A DNA stretch of 7,498 nt from Candidatus Gastranaerophilales bacterium (GCA_944323095.1 CALURE010000073.1:1-7498); one strand, 5' to 3'. Positions 1 to 6,437 are shown, numbered from the stretch's first letter. A program made the numbers and translations. The notes: generated by a model not told the origin, from the sequence alone.

Positions 1-1
1 A

Positions 2-274
2 TTAAAAGACAAGGAAAATACAGGCAGAATTTTAGATTCGCTGGAACAAAAAGGATTTATTACACGATTTATTGATACAAAGAACAACAGGTTAGTAAAA
101 AAAATGGGCATAACTGAAAGAGGCTTGAAAGAACTTGACACAATTAATAAAAAAGTGAAACAATATCTTGAGAGTGTAACAAAAACGATTTCTGATGAAG
201 ATATTGAGAGGGTGCAGGAAACTTTGAAATCTTTCAGACTTGAATTGGAAAAAGTAGTACAGATAAATATATAA
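2..274 (+). CDS. MarR-family transcriptional regulator (C-terminal part, 5' cut by window edge)
   Basis: An open frame runs from the left edge to a TAA stop and gives about 90 residues. It starts inside the DNA-binding domain: DKENTGRILDSLEQKGFI is the end of the recognition-helix region, and FIDTKNNRLVKKMGITERG is the two-stranded wing with its usual D..N.R pattern and the T-E-x-G turn that ends it. The rest is the long C-terminal dimerisation helix pair. This is the standard order at the end of a MarR protein. Members bind palindromic operators as dimers and lose affinity when they bind phenolic or drug-like ligands. It lies 18 nt upstream of emrA in the same direction, so by analogy with EmrR(MprA)-EmrAB it is probably the local repressor of the efflux operon and of itself. 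The start, promoter and operator lie outside the window. The family is clear, the exact ligand is unknown. Confidence 0.87.
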   Translation, partial: LKDKENTGRILDSLEQKGFITRFIDTKNNRLVKKMGITERGLKELDTINKKVKQYLESVTKTISDEDIERVQETLKSFRLELEKVVQINI

Positions 275-292
275 TTTAATAAGAGGTAGAAA

Positions 293-1306
293 ATGGAAGA
301 ACAAAATACAAACATTGAAGAACAGGATGTTCAACAGGAAGAAGGTAAAAAAGAGCACAAACCGTTTAAAAGGTATATTGCAGGAGCTGCAATAGTTTTG
401 TTACTTATCGGCGGTGCTTATTTTATACATGATCTGTTGATGTATCAATCAACAGACGATGCTTATGTGGAAACTACAACCGTTCAGGTTGCGCCGAGGG
501 TAAGCGGCCAGATTATTGAATCTTATGTAACTGATAACCAGAAGGTAAAAGAAGGAGATCTGGTTGCAAAAATAGATCCTGCAGATTACGAAATTGCTCT
601 GGCTCAGGCTGAGGCCAGATATGAAAGAATTTTGCTTGATCAGAAAAATGCTCAGGCTAATTTTAAGGCAATGCAGACAAATATTGATGTTGCAAAAAAA
701 GATTTAGACAGATATACAAATCTTTATGAAAAAGGTGCTGTATCAAAACAGACTCTTGACGCTGCTCAGGCAAAATATGATTCTGCTCAGGCAAACTTAA
801 CAAAGGCAGAAGAATCATTATTATCTCAGGGCGGTAATAAAGTTGCCGATGCGGATTTGAAAGAAGCAAAAGCTTTGAGAGATAAGGCTAAACTTAACTT
901 AAGCTACACAAATATTTATGCACCGCAAAACGGAACGGTTGCGTCAAGACGTGTTGAAAAAGGCATGTACGTTAATGTCGGCGCTCCTTTGTTTGTAATT
1001 GTTCCTGAAGATGTCTGGGTTGTTGCTAACTTTAAAGAAAACCAGCTCCGTCACATGAAACCGGGGCAGCCTGTTGATATTAAAATCGACACATATCCTG
1101 ATCATGTTTTTAAGGGAAAAATTGACAGTATTCAGCGTGCATCAGGTGCAAAATCAAGTTTGTTCCCGCCTGAAAATGCTGTCGGATCTTTCGTAAAAAT
1201 CGTACAGAGAATTCCTGTAAAAATTGTGTTTACGGAAAAATATGACACGGAAAAATATAATGTAGTGCCTGGCATGTCAGTTATTCCGAAAGTAAGAGTA
1301 AAATAG
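293..1306 (+). CDS. emrA: EmrA-type membrane fusion (periplasmic adaptor) protein, HlyD family
   Basis: The 337-residue product is an inner-membrane-anchored adaptor that links an MFS drug pump to an outer-membrane TolC-like channel. The order is: short charged cytoplasmic N-terminus (1-27), one membrane helix (about 28-50), the DDAYVE entry strand (55-60), first lipoyl half with VAPRVSGQI (66-74) and V.DNQ.VKEGDLV (79-91), an alpha-helical coiled-coil hairpin (about 96-205), second lipoyl half (NIYAPQNGTVASRRVEKG, 207-224), then the beta-barrel region with the EmrA signature VWVVANFKENQL (241-252) and the late block PPENAVGSFVKIVQRIPVKI (292-311). The length is slightly shorter than E. coli EmrA (about 390), mostly from a short hairpin. 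The start is supported by AAGAGG about 8 nt upstream. It follows the MarR gene and precedes two emrB paralogues. No TolC gene is in the window, so the channel must be encoded elsewhere. Confidence 0.94.
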   Translation: MEEQNTNIEEQDVQQEEGKKEHKPFKRYIAGAAIVLLLIGGAYFIHDLLMYQSTDDAYVETTTVQVAPRVSGQIIESYVTDNQKVKEGDLVAKIDPADYEIALAQAEARYERILLDQKNAQANFKAMQTNIDVAKKDLDRYTNLYEKGAVSKQTLDAAQAKYDSAQANLTKAEESLLSQGGNKVADADLKEAKALRDKAKLNLSYTNIYAPQNGTVASRRVEKGMYVNVGAPLFVIVPEDVWVVANFKENQLRHMKPGQPVDIKIDTYPDHVFKGKIDSIQRASGAKSSLFPPENAVGSFVKIVQRIPVKIVFTEKYDTEKYNVVPGMSVIPKVRVK

Positions 1307-1310
1307 TTCG

Positions 1311-1398
1311 GGTTGAAAGGTTTAATAGTTGAAAGGTTGAAAGGTTATTTTATATAACTAATAAGCTGTTCAACCATTCAACCATAAACCATTCAACC
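1311..1398 (+). repeat. Long imperfect inverted repeat made of 8-nt tandem units (emrA-emrB1 spacer)
   Basis: The left arm (1311-1345) reads as four 8-nt units after a leading G: GTTGAAAG, GTTTAATA, GTTGAAAG, GTTGAAAG, then GTT. The right arm (1365-1398) is the complement of a similar series: GTTGAATG, GTTTATG (one base short), GTTGAATG, GTTGAACA. Pairing the arms by hand gives 28 Watson-Crick and two G-U pairs, with mismatches mostly A-A at the last or first base of a unit, one A bulge, and a 19-nt AT-rich loop (1346-1364). The odd unit GTTTA lies opposite TAAAC, so the arms have stayed complementary. It fills nearly the whole spacer. It may act as an RNA structure protecting or attenuating the message, or be a dispersed repeat family of the genome. 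There is no T-run after it, so it is not a typical intrinsic terminator. Confidence 0.88.
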
Positions 1399-1410
1399 TC
1401 TGTTGAGGTT
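1395..1410 (+). promoter_or_regulatory. Small hairpin covering the emrB1 ribosome binding site
   Basis: AACCTC (1395-1400), loop TGTT, GAGGTT (1405-1410) is a perfect 6-bp stem. The GAGG at 1405-1408 is the only Shine-Dalgarno-like sequence before the emrB1 ATG at 1413, only 4 nt away, so the stem would hide it. AACC at 1395-1398 is also the foot of the long upstream inverted repeat (pairing with GGTT 1311-1314). The two structures therefore compete for these four bases. The pairing is seen directly; a regulatory role (translation of emrB1 being set by which fold forms) is inference. Confidence 0.5.
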
Positions 1411-1412
1411 TT

Positions 1413-2990
1413 ATGTCAGAAAATAATACAAATACCGCAGTACAACAAGAAGAATGGACCCCTAAAAATAATCCGTGGCTTATAATTATGCCTGTAATGC
1501 TTGCAACGTTTATGTATGCATTAGATGAAACAGTTGCAAACGTTGCACTGCCGCATATTGCAGGTTCATATTCAGTCAGCAACCAGGAGTCCATATGGGT
1601 TTTAACAAGCTACTTGATGGCGAGCAGTATTGTTATTCCGATGATTGATTATTTTTGTAAATTACTCGGAAGAAAAAATTTGTTTATGGTCGGTGTATTT
1701 GTATTTACTATTGCATCATTTCTATGCGGGGTATCAACTTCTATTGGTATGATTGTTATAGCCCGTGCTATGCAGGGTATCGGCGGCGGATGCTTGATGC
1801 CTATGGCTCAGGCAATTACCATGGAATGCTTTAAGGGTGAAGCAAGAAACAAGGCGATGGCTGTATTCGGCCTTGTAGTTGTTGTTGCACCTATATTAGG
1901 GCCTGTTATGGGCGGCTATATTACGGAAAATTGGTCTTGGCCGTATATTTTCTTTATTAACGTGCCGTTCGGGTTTTTCTGTATAGCACTTGCCAAAAAG
2001 TTTCTTGAAGATCCTCCGTATGCAAGAAGACAGAAAAATGTTCATCTTGATAAATTTGCATTTTTATGGCTTTGTGTCTGGCTTGTGCCTTTGCAGATAG
2101 TATTTGATAAAGGTAACGATGCAGACTGGTTTAATGCGCCATGGATATGCTGGCTTACTGCAATTGCCGTAACAGGTTGTATTTGCTTCTTTTATACCCA
2201 GATTAAGGGGAAAAATCCGCTTATAAAACTCGATGTTTTAAAAGATGCCAATTTCTTCTGCGGTACTTCAATGTTAATTCTGTTGAACGGTGTATTGCTA
2301 GCATCGCTTGCCATATTGCCTCAGTTACTGCAGAATATGATGGGATACGATGCATTTACAAGCGGACTTGCTATAATGCCCAGAGGTATCGGGGCATTTA
2401 CGGCGCTTGCAATATTCGGGGGGCTTGGCGGACGCTTAAGCTATAAAACTTACGGTATTATAGGACTTTTTTGTATGGGACTCGGCGGATGGATTCTGGG
2501 TTCACTGAATTTAGAAATCAGTATGATGAATATTGTTATACCGAATATTGTTTTCGGATTGGGGCTTGTATTTACGATGATGCCTATAACTACCTTATCC
2601 TGTATAACTTTAAGAAACGATCAGATGACAAATGCTTCCGGTTTCCAAAATTTGCTTAAAACAATCGGAGGGGCAATCGGAACTTCTCTTGTTGCAACAA
2701 TGATTTCAAGATTGTCGCAGGTTCACCAGAACGGACTTGTTAAATCTATGCACAGTACAAATACTATTTTTGTTGATAGATTAAGTTCTTATGCTTCATC
2801 TTTTATTCATCAGGCGGGTGATATGATGAATGCTACTTATATGGCAGGAAAAATGCTTTATAATCAGCTTATTGAGCAGTCAACACTGTGTGCTTATATG
2901 ACAACATTTAAAGTTTTTGCAATAGCATGTTTTATTTTAATTCCGTTTATGTTTTTATTAAAGAGTGAGAGAAAAGCGAATAAGGTTTAA
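1413..2990 (+). CDS. emrB: EmrB-type multidrug efflux MFS transporter (DHA2 family), first paralogue
   Basis: The 525-residue product is an inner-membrane proton-driven drug exporter of the 14-helix DHA2 family, expected to work with the EmrA adaptor encoded just upstream. Visible motifs: helix 1 motif LDETVANVALPHIAG (38-51), loop 2-3 motif A around DYFCKLLGRKNLF (79-91), motif B with R118 in IARAMQGIGGG (116-126), and the antiporter motif C in helix 5, APILGPVMGGYI (159-170). The block EDPPYARRQKNV (199-210) follows helix 6 and is typical of EmrB. A second conserved block lies near 403-430 (DQMTNASG ... IGTSLVATM). Length matches the family (about 510-525). The start has a short-spaced GAGG inside a hairpin. 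The C-terminus is basic (KSERKANK). It is followed after 102 nt by a second emrB, to which it aligns along its whole length. The substrate cannot be read from sequence. Confidence 0.94.
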   Translation: MSENNTNTAVQQEEWTPKNNPWLIIMPVMLATFMYALDETVANVALPHIAGSYSVSNQESIWVLTSYLMASSIVIPMIDYFCKLLGRKNLFMVGVFVFTIASFLCGVSTSIGMIVIARAMQGIGGGCLMPMAQAITMECFKGEARNKAMAVFGLVVVVAPILGPVMGGYITENWSWPYIFFINVPFGFFCIALAKKFLEDPPYARRQKNVHLDKFAFLWLCVWLVPLQIVFDKGNDADWFNAPWICWLTAIAVTGCICFFYTQIKGKNPLIKLDVLKDANFFCGTSMLILLNGVLLASLAILPQLLQNMMGYDAFTSGLAIMPRGIGAFTALAIFGGLGGRLSYKTYGIIGLFCMGLGGWILGSLNLEISMMNIVIPNIVFGLGLVFTMMPITTLSCITLRNDQMTNASGFQNLLKTIGGAIGTSLVATMISRLSQVHQNGLVKSMHSTNTIFVDRLSSYASSFIHQAGDMMNATYMAGKMLYNQLIEQSTLCAYMTTFKVFAIACFILIPFMFLLKSERKANKV

Positions 2991-2995
2991 TAAGT

Positions 2996-3078
2996 TGTTG
3001 AATAGTTGAATTGTTTAATAGTTGAATAGTTTTTACATAAATAACCGTTCAACCTTTCAACTGTTCACCCATTCAACC
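2996..3078 (+). repeat. Second octamer-repeat inverted repeat (emrB1-emrB2 spacer)
   Basis: The left arm (2997-3031) is a clean run of 8-nt units: GTTGAATA, GTTGAATT, GTTTAATA, GTTGAATA, GTT. The right arm (3043-3078), read on the complement, is GTTGAATG, GGTGAACA, GTTGAAAG, GTTGAACG, GTT. By hand, 26 of 36 columns are Watson-Crick pairs and two more are G-U, around an 11-nt loop (3032-3042). It has the same unit, size and layout as the repeat between emrA and emrB1 but clearly different bases, so it is either an older copy or a separate member of the same family. It ends 3 nt before AAAGGA (3081-3086), the ribosome binding site of the second emrB, which stays free. Confidence 0.85.
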
Positions 3079-3092
3079 AAAAAGGAAAATCA

Positions 3093-4658
3093 ATGCCCGA
3101 AATAAATCAGCCGACAAATGAATGGAAACCGTCAGTAAACCCCTGGATTATGGTAATACCCGTAATGCTTGCGGTATTTATTTATGTTCTTGACGGAACA
3201 ATAGGCAACGTTGCATTACCTTATATGGCAGGAAGTTTTTCTGCCACAAGAGATGAATCCATGTGGATTTTGACAAGTTATTTGATTGCGGCCGGTATTG
3301 TAATTCCTGCGGTTGACTTTTTCAGTAAAGTTTTTGGACGTAAAAACTTTTTTATAATAAGCATAATGCTATTTACAATAGCATCAATGCTTTGCGGGTT
3401 AGCAAAAAATATAGAATTTATGATATTTGCCCGTGTTCTGCAAGGGTTTGGCGGCGGCGGAATTCTTCCGATATCTCAGGCGGTTATGATAGAGAGTTTT
3501 CCCAAAGAACAGCGAGGGCTTGCAATGTCCGTTTTCGGTATGGGAGTAATTCTCGCACCTATTATCGGGCCGGTTCTCGGCGGATGGATTACGGATAACT
3601 GGACATGGCCGTGGATATTTTTTATAAATGTTCCGTTCGGGTGTATTGCGGCGCTGTTGTGCCACAAATTAATTGAGGATCCTCCGTATGCAAAAAGACA
3701 GAAGAATGTAAAAATAGATGTTAAAGGTTTTATTTATCTCACTATCTGGCTTGTAACACTGCAGACAGTTCTTGATAAAGGCAACAATGATGACTGGTTC
3801 GCGGCAGTATGGATTAGATGGACATTCAGCATTTCAGTTATTGCATGTATTTTATTTTTTCATTCTCAGCTTACCAACAAACATTCGCTTGTTGATCTGT
3901 CGGTATTTAAAGACAAAAACTTCTCGGCCGGCACGGTTATTCAGGTTGTAATTCAGGCTGTTTTGTATGCTTCGCTTGTAATTTTGCCCCAGTTTTTGCA
4001 GAGTATGATGGGATATACCGCATTTTTAAGCGGTGCTACCATGATGCCCAGAGGTTTTGGAAGTATGCTTGCAATGTTTATGACTGCAACTCTTTCAAAC
4101 AGAATAGATAACAGATTTCTTGTAATGGCGGGACTCGGATTAATTGGCGGGTCAACTCTTGTTTTCGGCACATTAAATTTGCAAATTTCCAATATGAATA
4201 TTGCAATTCCTAACTTTTTTATGGGTATGGGAATGGGGCTTGCAATGGTTCCAATCATGAATTTGTCCGTTGATACTCTGAAAAATGAACAAATGACGAA
4301 TGCAACAGGAATTCAAAACCTCTTGAAAAATATTGGAAGTGCTGTGGGAACATCTCTTGTTGCCACAATGTTAACCCGTTTTGCGCAGGTGCATCAGTAT
4401 ATGCTGGTCGGCAAAACAAGCGAACTCAATCCTGCATTTATAGAACGTGTTCAATCAACTGCCGGCGCGCTGGCAGGATATGCAGAGCAGACAGTTGCTC
4501 ATTATATGGCACAGTATTCAATATACGGACAGCTTGTCGAACAGGCAAATTTATGGGCATTTATAGATTCTTTCAGAGTTTTCGGAGCACTTACCCTTGC
4601 AGTTATTCCGTTGCTTCTCTTAATGAAAAAAATAAAACGTAACAATGAAACTAATTAG
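3093..4658 (+). CDS. emrB: EmrB-type multidrug efflux MFS transporter (DHA2 family), second paralogue
   Basis: The 521-residue product is a second 14-helix DHA2 pump, similar along its full length to the one upstream. Motifs: LDGTIGNVALPYMAG (33-47), motif A region DFFSKVFGRKNFF (75-87), FARVLQGFGGGG (112-123), motif C APIIGPVLGGWI (155-166), the EDPPYAKRQKNV block (195-206), and MTNATG ... GTSLVATM near 401-426. A difference from its partner is Gly34-for-Glu in the helix 1 motif (LDGT against LDET), plus changes in the periplasmic loop between the last helices, which could alter substrate choice. AAAGGA at 3081-3086 sits 6 nt before the ATG. The stop TAG is within CTAATTAG and overlaps the 3' end of the convergent gene by 8 nt. 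It probably shares the EmrA adaptor with its paralogue. Which drugs it exports is unknown. Confidence 0.93.
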   Translation: MPEINQPTNEWKPSVNPWIMVIPVMLAVFIYVLDGTIGNVALPYMAGSFSATRDESMWILTSYLIAAGIVIPAVDFFSKVFGRKNFFIISIMLFTIASMLCGLAKNIEFMIFARVLQGFGGGGILPISQAVMIESFPKEQRGLAMSVFGMGVILAPIIGPVLGGWITDNWTWPWIFFINVPFGCIAALLCHKLIEDPPYAKRQKNVKIDVKGFIYLTIWLVTLQTVLDKGNNDDWFAAVWIRWTFSISVIACILFFHSQLTNKHSLVDLSVFKDKNFSAGTVIQVVIQAVLYASLVILPQFLQSMMGYTAFLSGATMMPRGFGSMLAMFMTATLSNRIDNRFLVMAGLGLIGGSTLVFGTLNLQISNMNIAIPNFFMGMGMGLAMVPIMNLSVDTLKNEQMTNATGIQNLLKNIGSAVGTSLVATMLTRFAQVHQYMLVGKTSELNPAFIERVQSTAGALAGYAEQTVAHYMAQYSIYGQLVEQANLWAFIDSFRVFGALTLAVIPLLLLMKKIKRNNETN

Positions 4659-5325
4659 CTTCTTTCAATACAACAATTGTATTTTCAATTTCTGTTTTTA
4701 AATATTCCAGCTGCTGGTTTATAACATTTTCATTATATAAATATCCGGCACCTGAATATGCCATATAAGGCCTGTATTTTTCGGCTTCGGCGCGCAGGTT
4801 TGCTACGGATTGAGTGTGGGTGCTTAATTCCGTAAGCTTTTTAAATGAATAATAGCTGCTTTCGGGTTTTCCGTTATATTTGTTTATTAAGTATTCAACA
4901 GTTTTGTTAAAAAAATAAGCTTTTGCATTAAACTTTTGTACACTGTCCGAGTTTTCTATACACAACAGTAAATTTTCAAGCTGTGGCATAAGTTCATTTA
5001 TATCATTTAAATATGGCGAGGTCTTATCTTCTTTTAAAATGATATTTACAAAAGCAGGATTATCCCTCGGAACAGGTTTAATTTCATCTGAGGAATTAAA
5101 TTTTTTGGAATTTTCAAAAACAGGTTTTGCATTATCAGGCTCGGTTGTTTTAAAACCTTTTGTTAAATCAGGCAGCGTTCCGCGATAACCGCTTCCTGAA
5201 GGTTCAACTTCTATCTCTGCCTGCGGTGTATTATTATTTTTTTTCTCTTTATTCCACCAGCCAAAAGCCTGACAAGTTGGAGTACTTAAAAGCATTATAA
5301 GAAATATTAATATGATTTTTCTCAT
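4651..5325 (-). CDS. Exported protein of unknown function, signal peptide plus helical C-terminal domain
   Basis: I do not recognise this family. From ATG at 5325 the product has 224 residues. It begins with a good Sec signal peptide (MRKIILIFLIMLLS, then TPTCQA before FGWW), probably cut after CQA; there is no proper lipobox. The next 70 or so residues are polar and rich in Lys, Asn, Pro and Glu and look disordered. The last 120 residues are predicted by eye to be mainly helical (NDINELMPQLENLLLCIE, then a Tyr-rich middle and a final helix ending TIVVLKEAN). A frame extension to a TTG at 5349 exists, but it puts eight polar residues before the signal peptide and has only a T-run upstream, so I prefer 5325. 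No Shine-Dalgarno precedes this ATG; a TATAAT lies at the leaderless distance. It is downstream of and co-directional with the Spy-like gene (46-nt gap), and both are exported, so a shared envelope role is possible. Confidence 0.8.
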   Translation of the reverse strand: MRKIILIFLIMLLSTPTCQAFGWWNKEKKNNNTPQAEIEVEPSGSGYRGTLPDLTKGFKTTEPDNAKPVFENSKKFNSSDEIKPVPRDNPAFVNIILKEDKTSPYLNDINELMPQLENLLLCIENSDSVQKFNAKAYFFNKTVEYLINKYNGKPESSYYSFKKLTELSTHTQSVANLRAEAEKYRPYMAYSGAGYLYNENVINQQLEYLKTEIENTIVVLKEAN

Positions 5326-5331
5326 ATCAGA

Positions 5332-5337
5332 ATTATA
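5332..5337 (-). promoter_or_regulatory. -10 box (TATAAT) placed for a leaderless transcript of the exported-protein gene
   Basis: On the minus strand a perfect TATAAT is followed by six bases (TCTGAT) and then the ATG at 5325, so the usual start point would be the A of the ATG. No convincing -35 box is seen 16-18 bases upstream. A 7-bp inverted repeat (ATGATTT at 5338-5344, AAATCAT at 5353-5359) abuts the box and could be an operator or chance in AT-rich DNA. Confidence 0.5.
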
Positions 5338-5371
5338 ATGATTTATCAAAAAAAATCATCATATATTTGTT

Positions 5372-5998
5372 TTATTCGGAAAGTTTGTGCTTTCTGCCGA
5401 ACAAATGCCATTTTTTATGAACAGGGCATAACACATTATTTTGTTCGCCGTAATACATATCTTCGCCAAACGGACGGAGTTTGGGGTCACGCTTATAAAA
5501 TGCCTTATTTTTCATGCAGTATTTAATTTCTTTTTTCTCCATTTTTCTAATGGTATTGTATTTGGATTTTTGCTCCGAATTCAATATAGATTTGAATTCT
5601 TTATCGTACTTTTCTCCGGTTTTTTTCATGCATTTTTCAATATCTTTAACGACTTTTTCCTGCTTTTTTATTGCTGATTTTGATGCTCCGCTGTGGGCGC
5701 ACATCTTTGAAAGCACATACTTTTCCTGCTCGTATTGCTTGAAAATTCCGCTTAATTCTTCATAACGTTTTTTATCAATTACATCTTTGCATTTTTGCTG
5801 ATCATTTGAAAGATTTAAAACATTATATAATGCCGCGCGTTCATTATACATTGATTTCATTAATTCAAGACATTTCGTATTTTTAGAACAGCCGCACTCA
5901 GGCCTTTGATTTTCCGCAAATATAGTTTCTTCCTGAGCAAAAACAAAACTTCCCGAAAGCATGATACACATTATAAATGTTAATATTTTTTTATACAT
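5372..5998 (-). CDS. Exported Spy/CpxP-like (LTxxQ-type) helical cysteine-rich protein
   Basis: The 208-residue product starts with a Sec signal peptide (MYKKILTFIMCIMLSGSFVFA, cut before QEE). The mature part is highly charged and helical. Two segments look like the repeated LTxxQ element of Spy/CpxP periplasmic chaperones: LNLSNDQQ (61-68) and ILNSEQKSKYNTIRKMEK (138-155), separated by a long Lys/Glu helix region. Spy/CpxP proteins bind misfolded proteins in the periplasm or damp envelope stress signalling; this assignment rests on motif shape only. Unusually for that family, the mature protein has eight cysteines (35, 37, 43, 70, 100, 123, 161, 191), including CGC and an end module with CPVHKKWH, which suggests disulfides or metal binding. 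The start is supported by GAGAGAGA just upstream and by a promoter with ideal spacing. It is divergent from mrnC. Confidence 0.8.
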   Translation of the reverse strand: MYKKILTFIMCIMLSGSFVFAQEETIFAENQRPECGCSKNTKCLELMKSMYNERAALYNVLNLSNDQQKCKDVIDKKRYEELSGIFKQYEQEKYVLSKMCAHSGASKSAIKKQEKVVKDIEKCMKKTGEKYDKEFKSILNSEQKSKYNTIRKMEKKEIKYCMKNKAFYKRDPKLRPFGEDMYYGEQNNVLCPVHKKWHLFGRKHKLSE

Positions 5999-6023
5999 AA
6001 ATTCTCTCTCTTTCCTGTTTCAA

Positions 6024-6052
6024 ATTATCTCATAATATTTTTCTTTATTCAA
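6024..6052 (-). promoter_or_regulatory. Sigma70-type promoter of the Spy-like gene
   Basis: On the minus strand TTGAAT (6052-6047) and GATAAT (6029-6024) are separated by exactly 17 bases, each one or two bases off consensus. Transcription would begin near 6017, giving a leader of about 19 nt that contains the GAGAGAG ribosome binding site. It lies in the 76-nt divergent spacer shared with mrnC. Confidence 0.55.
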
Positions 6053-6062
6053 TATTTTGTAG

Positions 6063-6068
6063 TACACT
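6063..6068 (+). promoter_or_regulatory. -10-like box (TACACT) placed for a leaderless mrnC transcript
   Basis: TACACT fits the TANNNT pattern and is followed by six bases (CTTTTT) and then the mrnC ATG, so the expected start point is the A of the ATG. No -35 box or Shine-Dalgarno is seen. The base match alone is weak; the exact spacing, repeated at the exported-protein gene, is what makes it notable. Confidence 0.35.
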
Positions 6069-6074
6069 CTTTTT

Positions 6075-6437
6075 ATGGAAGATATGAATTTAAGAAATTA
6101 TGCTTATATAGGCGATGCTGTGTGGGAACTTTTTGTGCGCGAAAAAACAGTCCGGCTTACAAATAACTCTACAAAACTTCATAAGATAACAACCGCTAAT
6201 GTTAAAGCCTCTTTTCAGGCAGAGCTTCTTCATCACCTTGACGAAAATTTAACAGATGAAGAAAAAGAAATTGCGCGCCGTGCAAGAAATCTTCCAATTC
6301 CTGTGGGCAGACGTCAGATTCAGACAGAATACCGCCTTGCAACAGCCTTTGAAACATTAATCGGTTTGTGGTTTTTGAATGATAAAACCAGATTTGATTA
6401 TGTGTGTAATCTTTTAGAAAAATATTTAAATTTTTGA
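6075..6437 (+). CDS. mrnC: Mini-ribonuclease III (Mini-III)
   Basis: The 120-residue product is a stand-alone RNase III catalytic domain without a double-stranded RNA-binding domain; in Bacillus subtilis this enzyme matures the ends of 23S rRNA. Seen here: the first catalytic motif NYAYIGDAVWELFVR (8-22) with the metal-binding Asp14, the conserved HKITT.NVKA segment (36-45), the basic EIARRARN (65-72) and PVGRRQIQTEYRLATAFE loop (76-93), and the second catalytic helix ATAFETLIGLWFL (89-101) with Glu93. Full family length, no lesion. ATG 6075 is chosen because it gives the whole domain; the in-frame ATG at 6084 would also keep the catalytic residues, but the GGAAG before it is only 2 nt away. 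In Firmicutes mrnC often sits near cysS and rlmB; here it is alone between an exported protein and a repeat protein. Confidence 0.93.
   Translation: MEDMNLRNYAYIGDAVWELFVREKTVRLTNNSTKLHKITTANVKASFQAELLHHLDENLTDEEKEIARRARNLPIPVGRRQIQTEYRLATAFETLIGLWFLNDKTRFDYVCNLLEKYLNF

Noticed and set aside
1311..1398. CRISPR array or intrinsic terminator as an explanation of the octamer repeats
   Set aside because: The units are only 8 nt with no spacers, which excludes CRISPR; the stem has no following T-run and many mismatches, which argues against a standard terminator.
3399..3667. Minus-strand frames inside the second emrB
   Set aside because: They are shadows of a clearly coding gene on the other strand, with low-complexity or unlikely composition and no ribosome binding site.
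4667..4685. Hairpin AATACAA-CAA-TTGTATT followed by four Ts as a terminator for emrB2
   Set aside because: The stem has a single G-C type pair per arm, the loop is only 3 nt, and it lies inside the convergent coding region, so it would be too weak to rely on.
5326..5349. Upstream TTG start that would lengthen the exported-protein gene by eight residues
   Set aside because: It has a T-run instead of a ribosome binding site and would place polar residues ahead of an otherwise ideal signal peptide; the ATG at 5325 fits better.
5338..5359. Inverted repeat ATGATTT/AAATCAT between the two exported-protein genes as a terminator
   Set aside because: It is all A/T except one pair per arm, and its T-run is in the loop and not after the stem; it is at most a possible operator.
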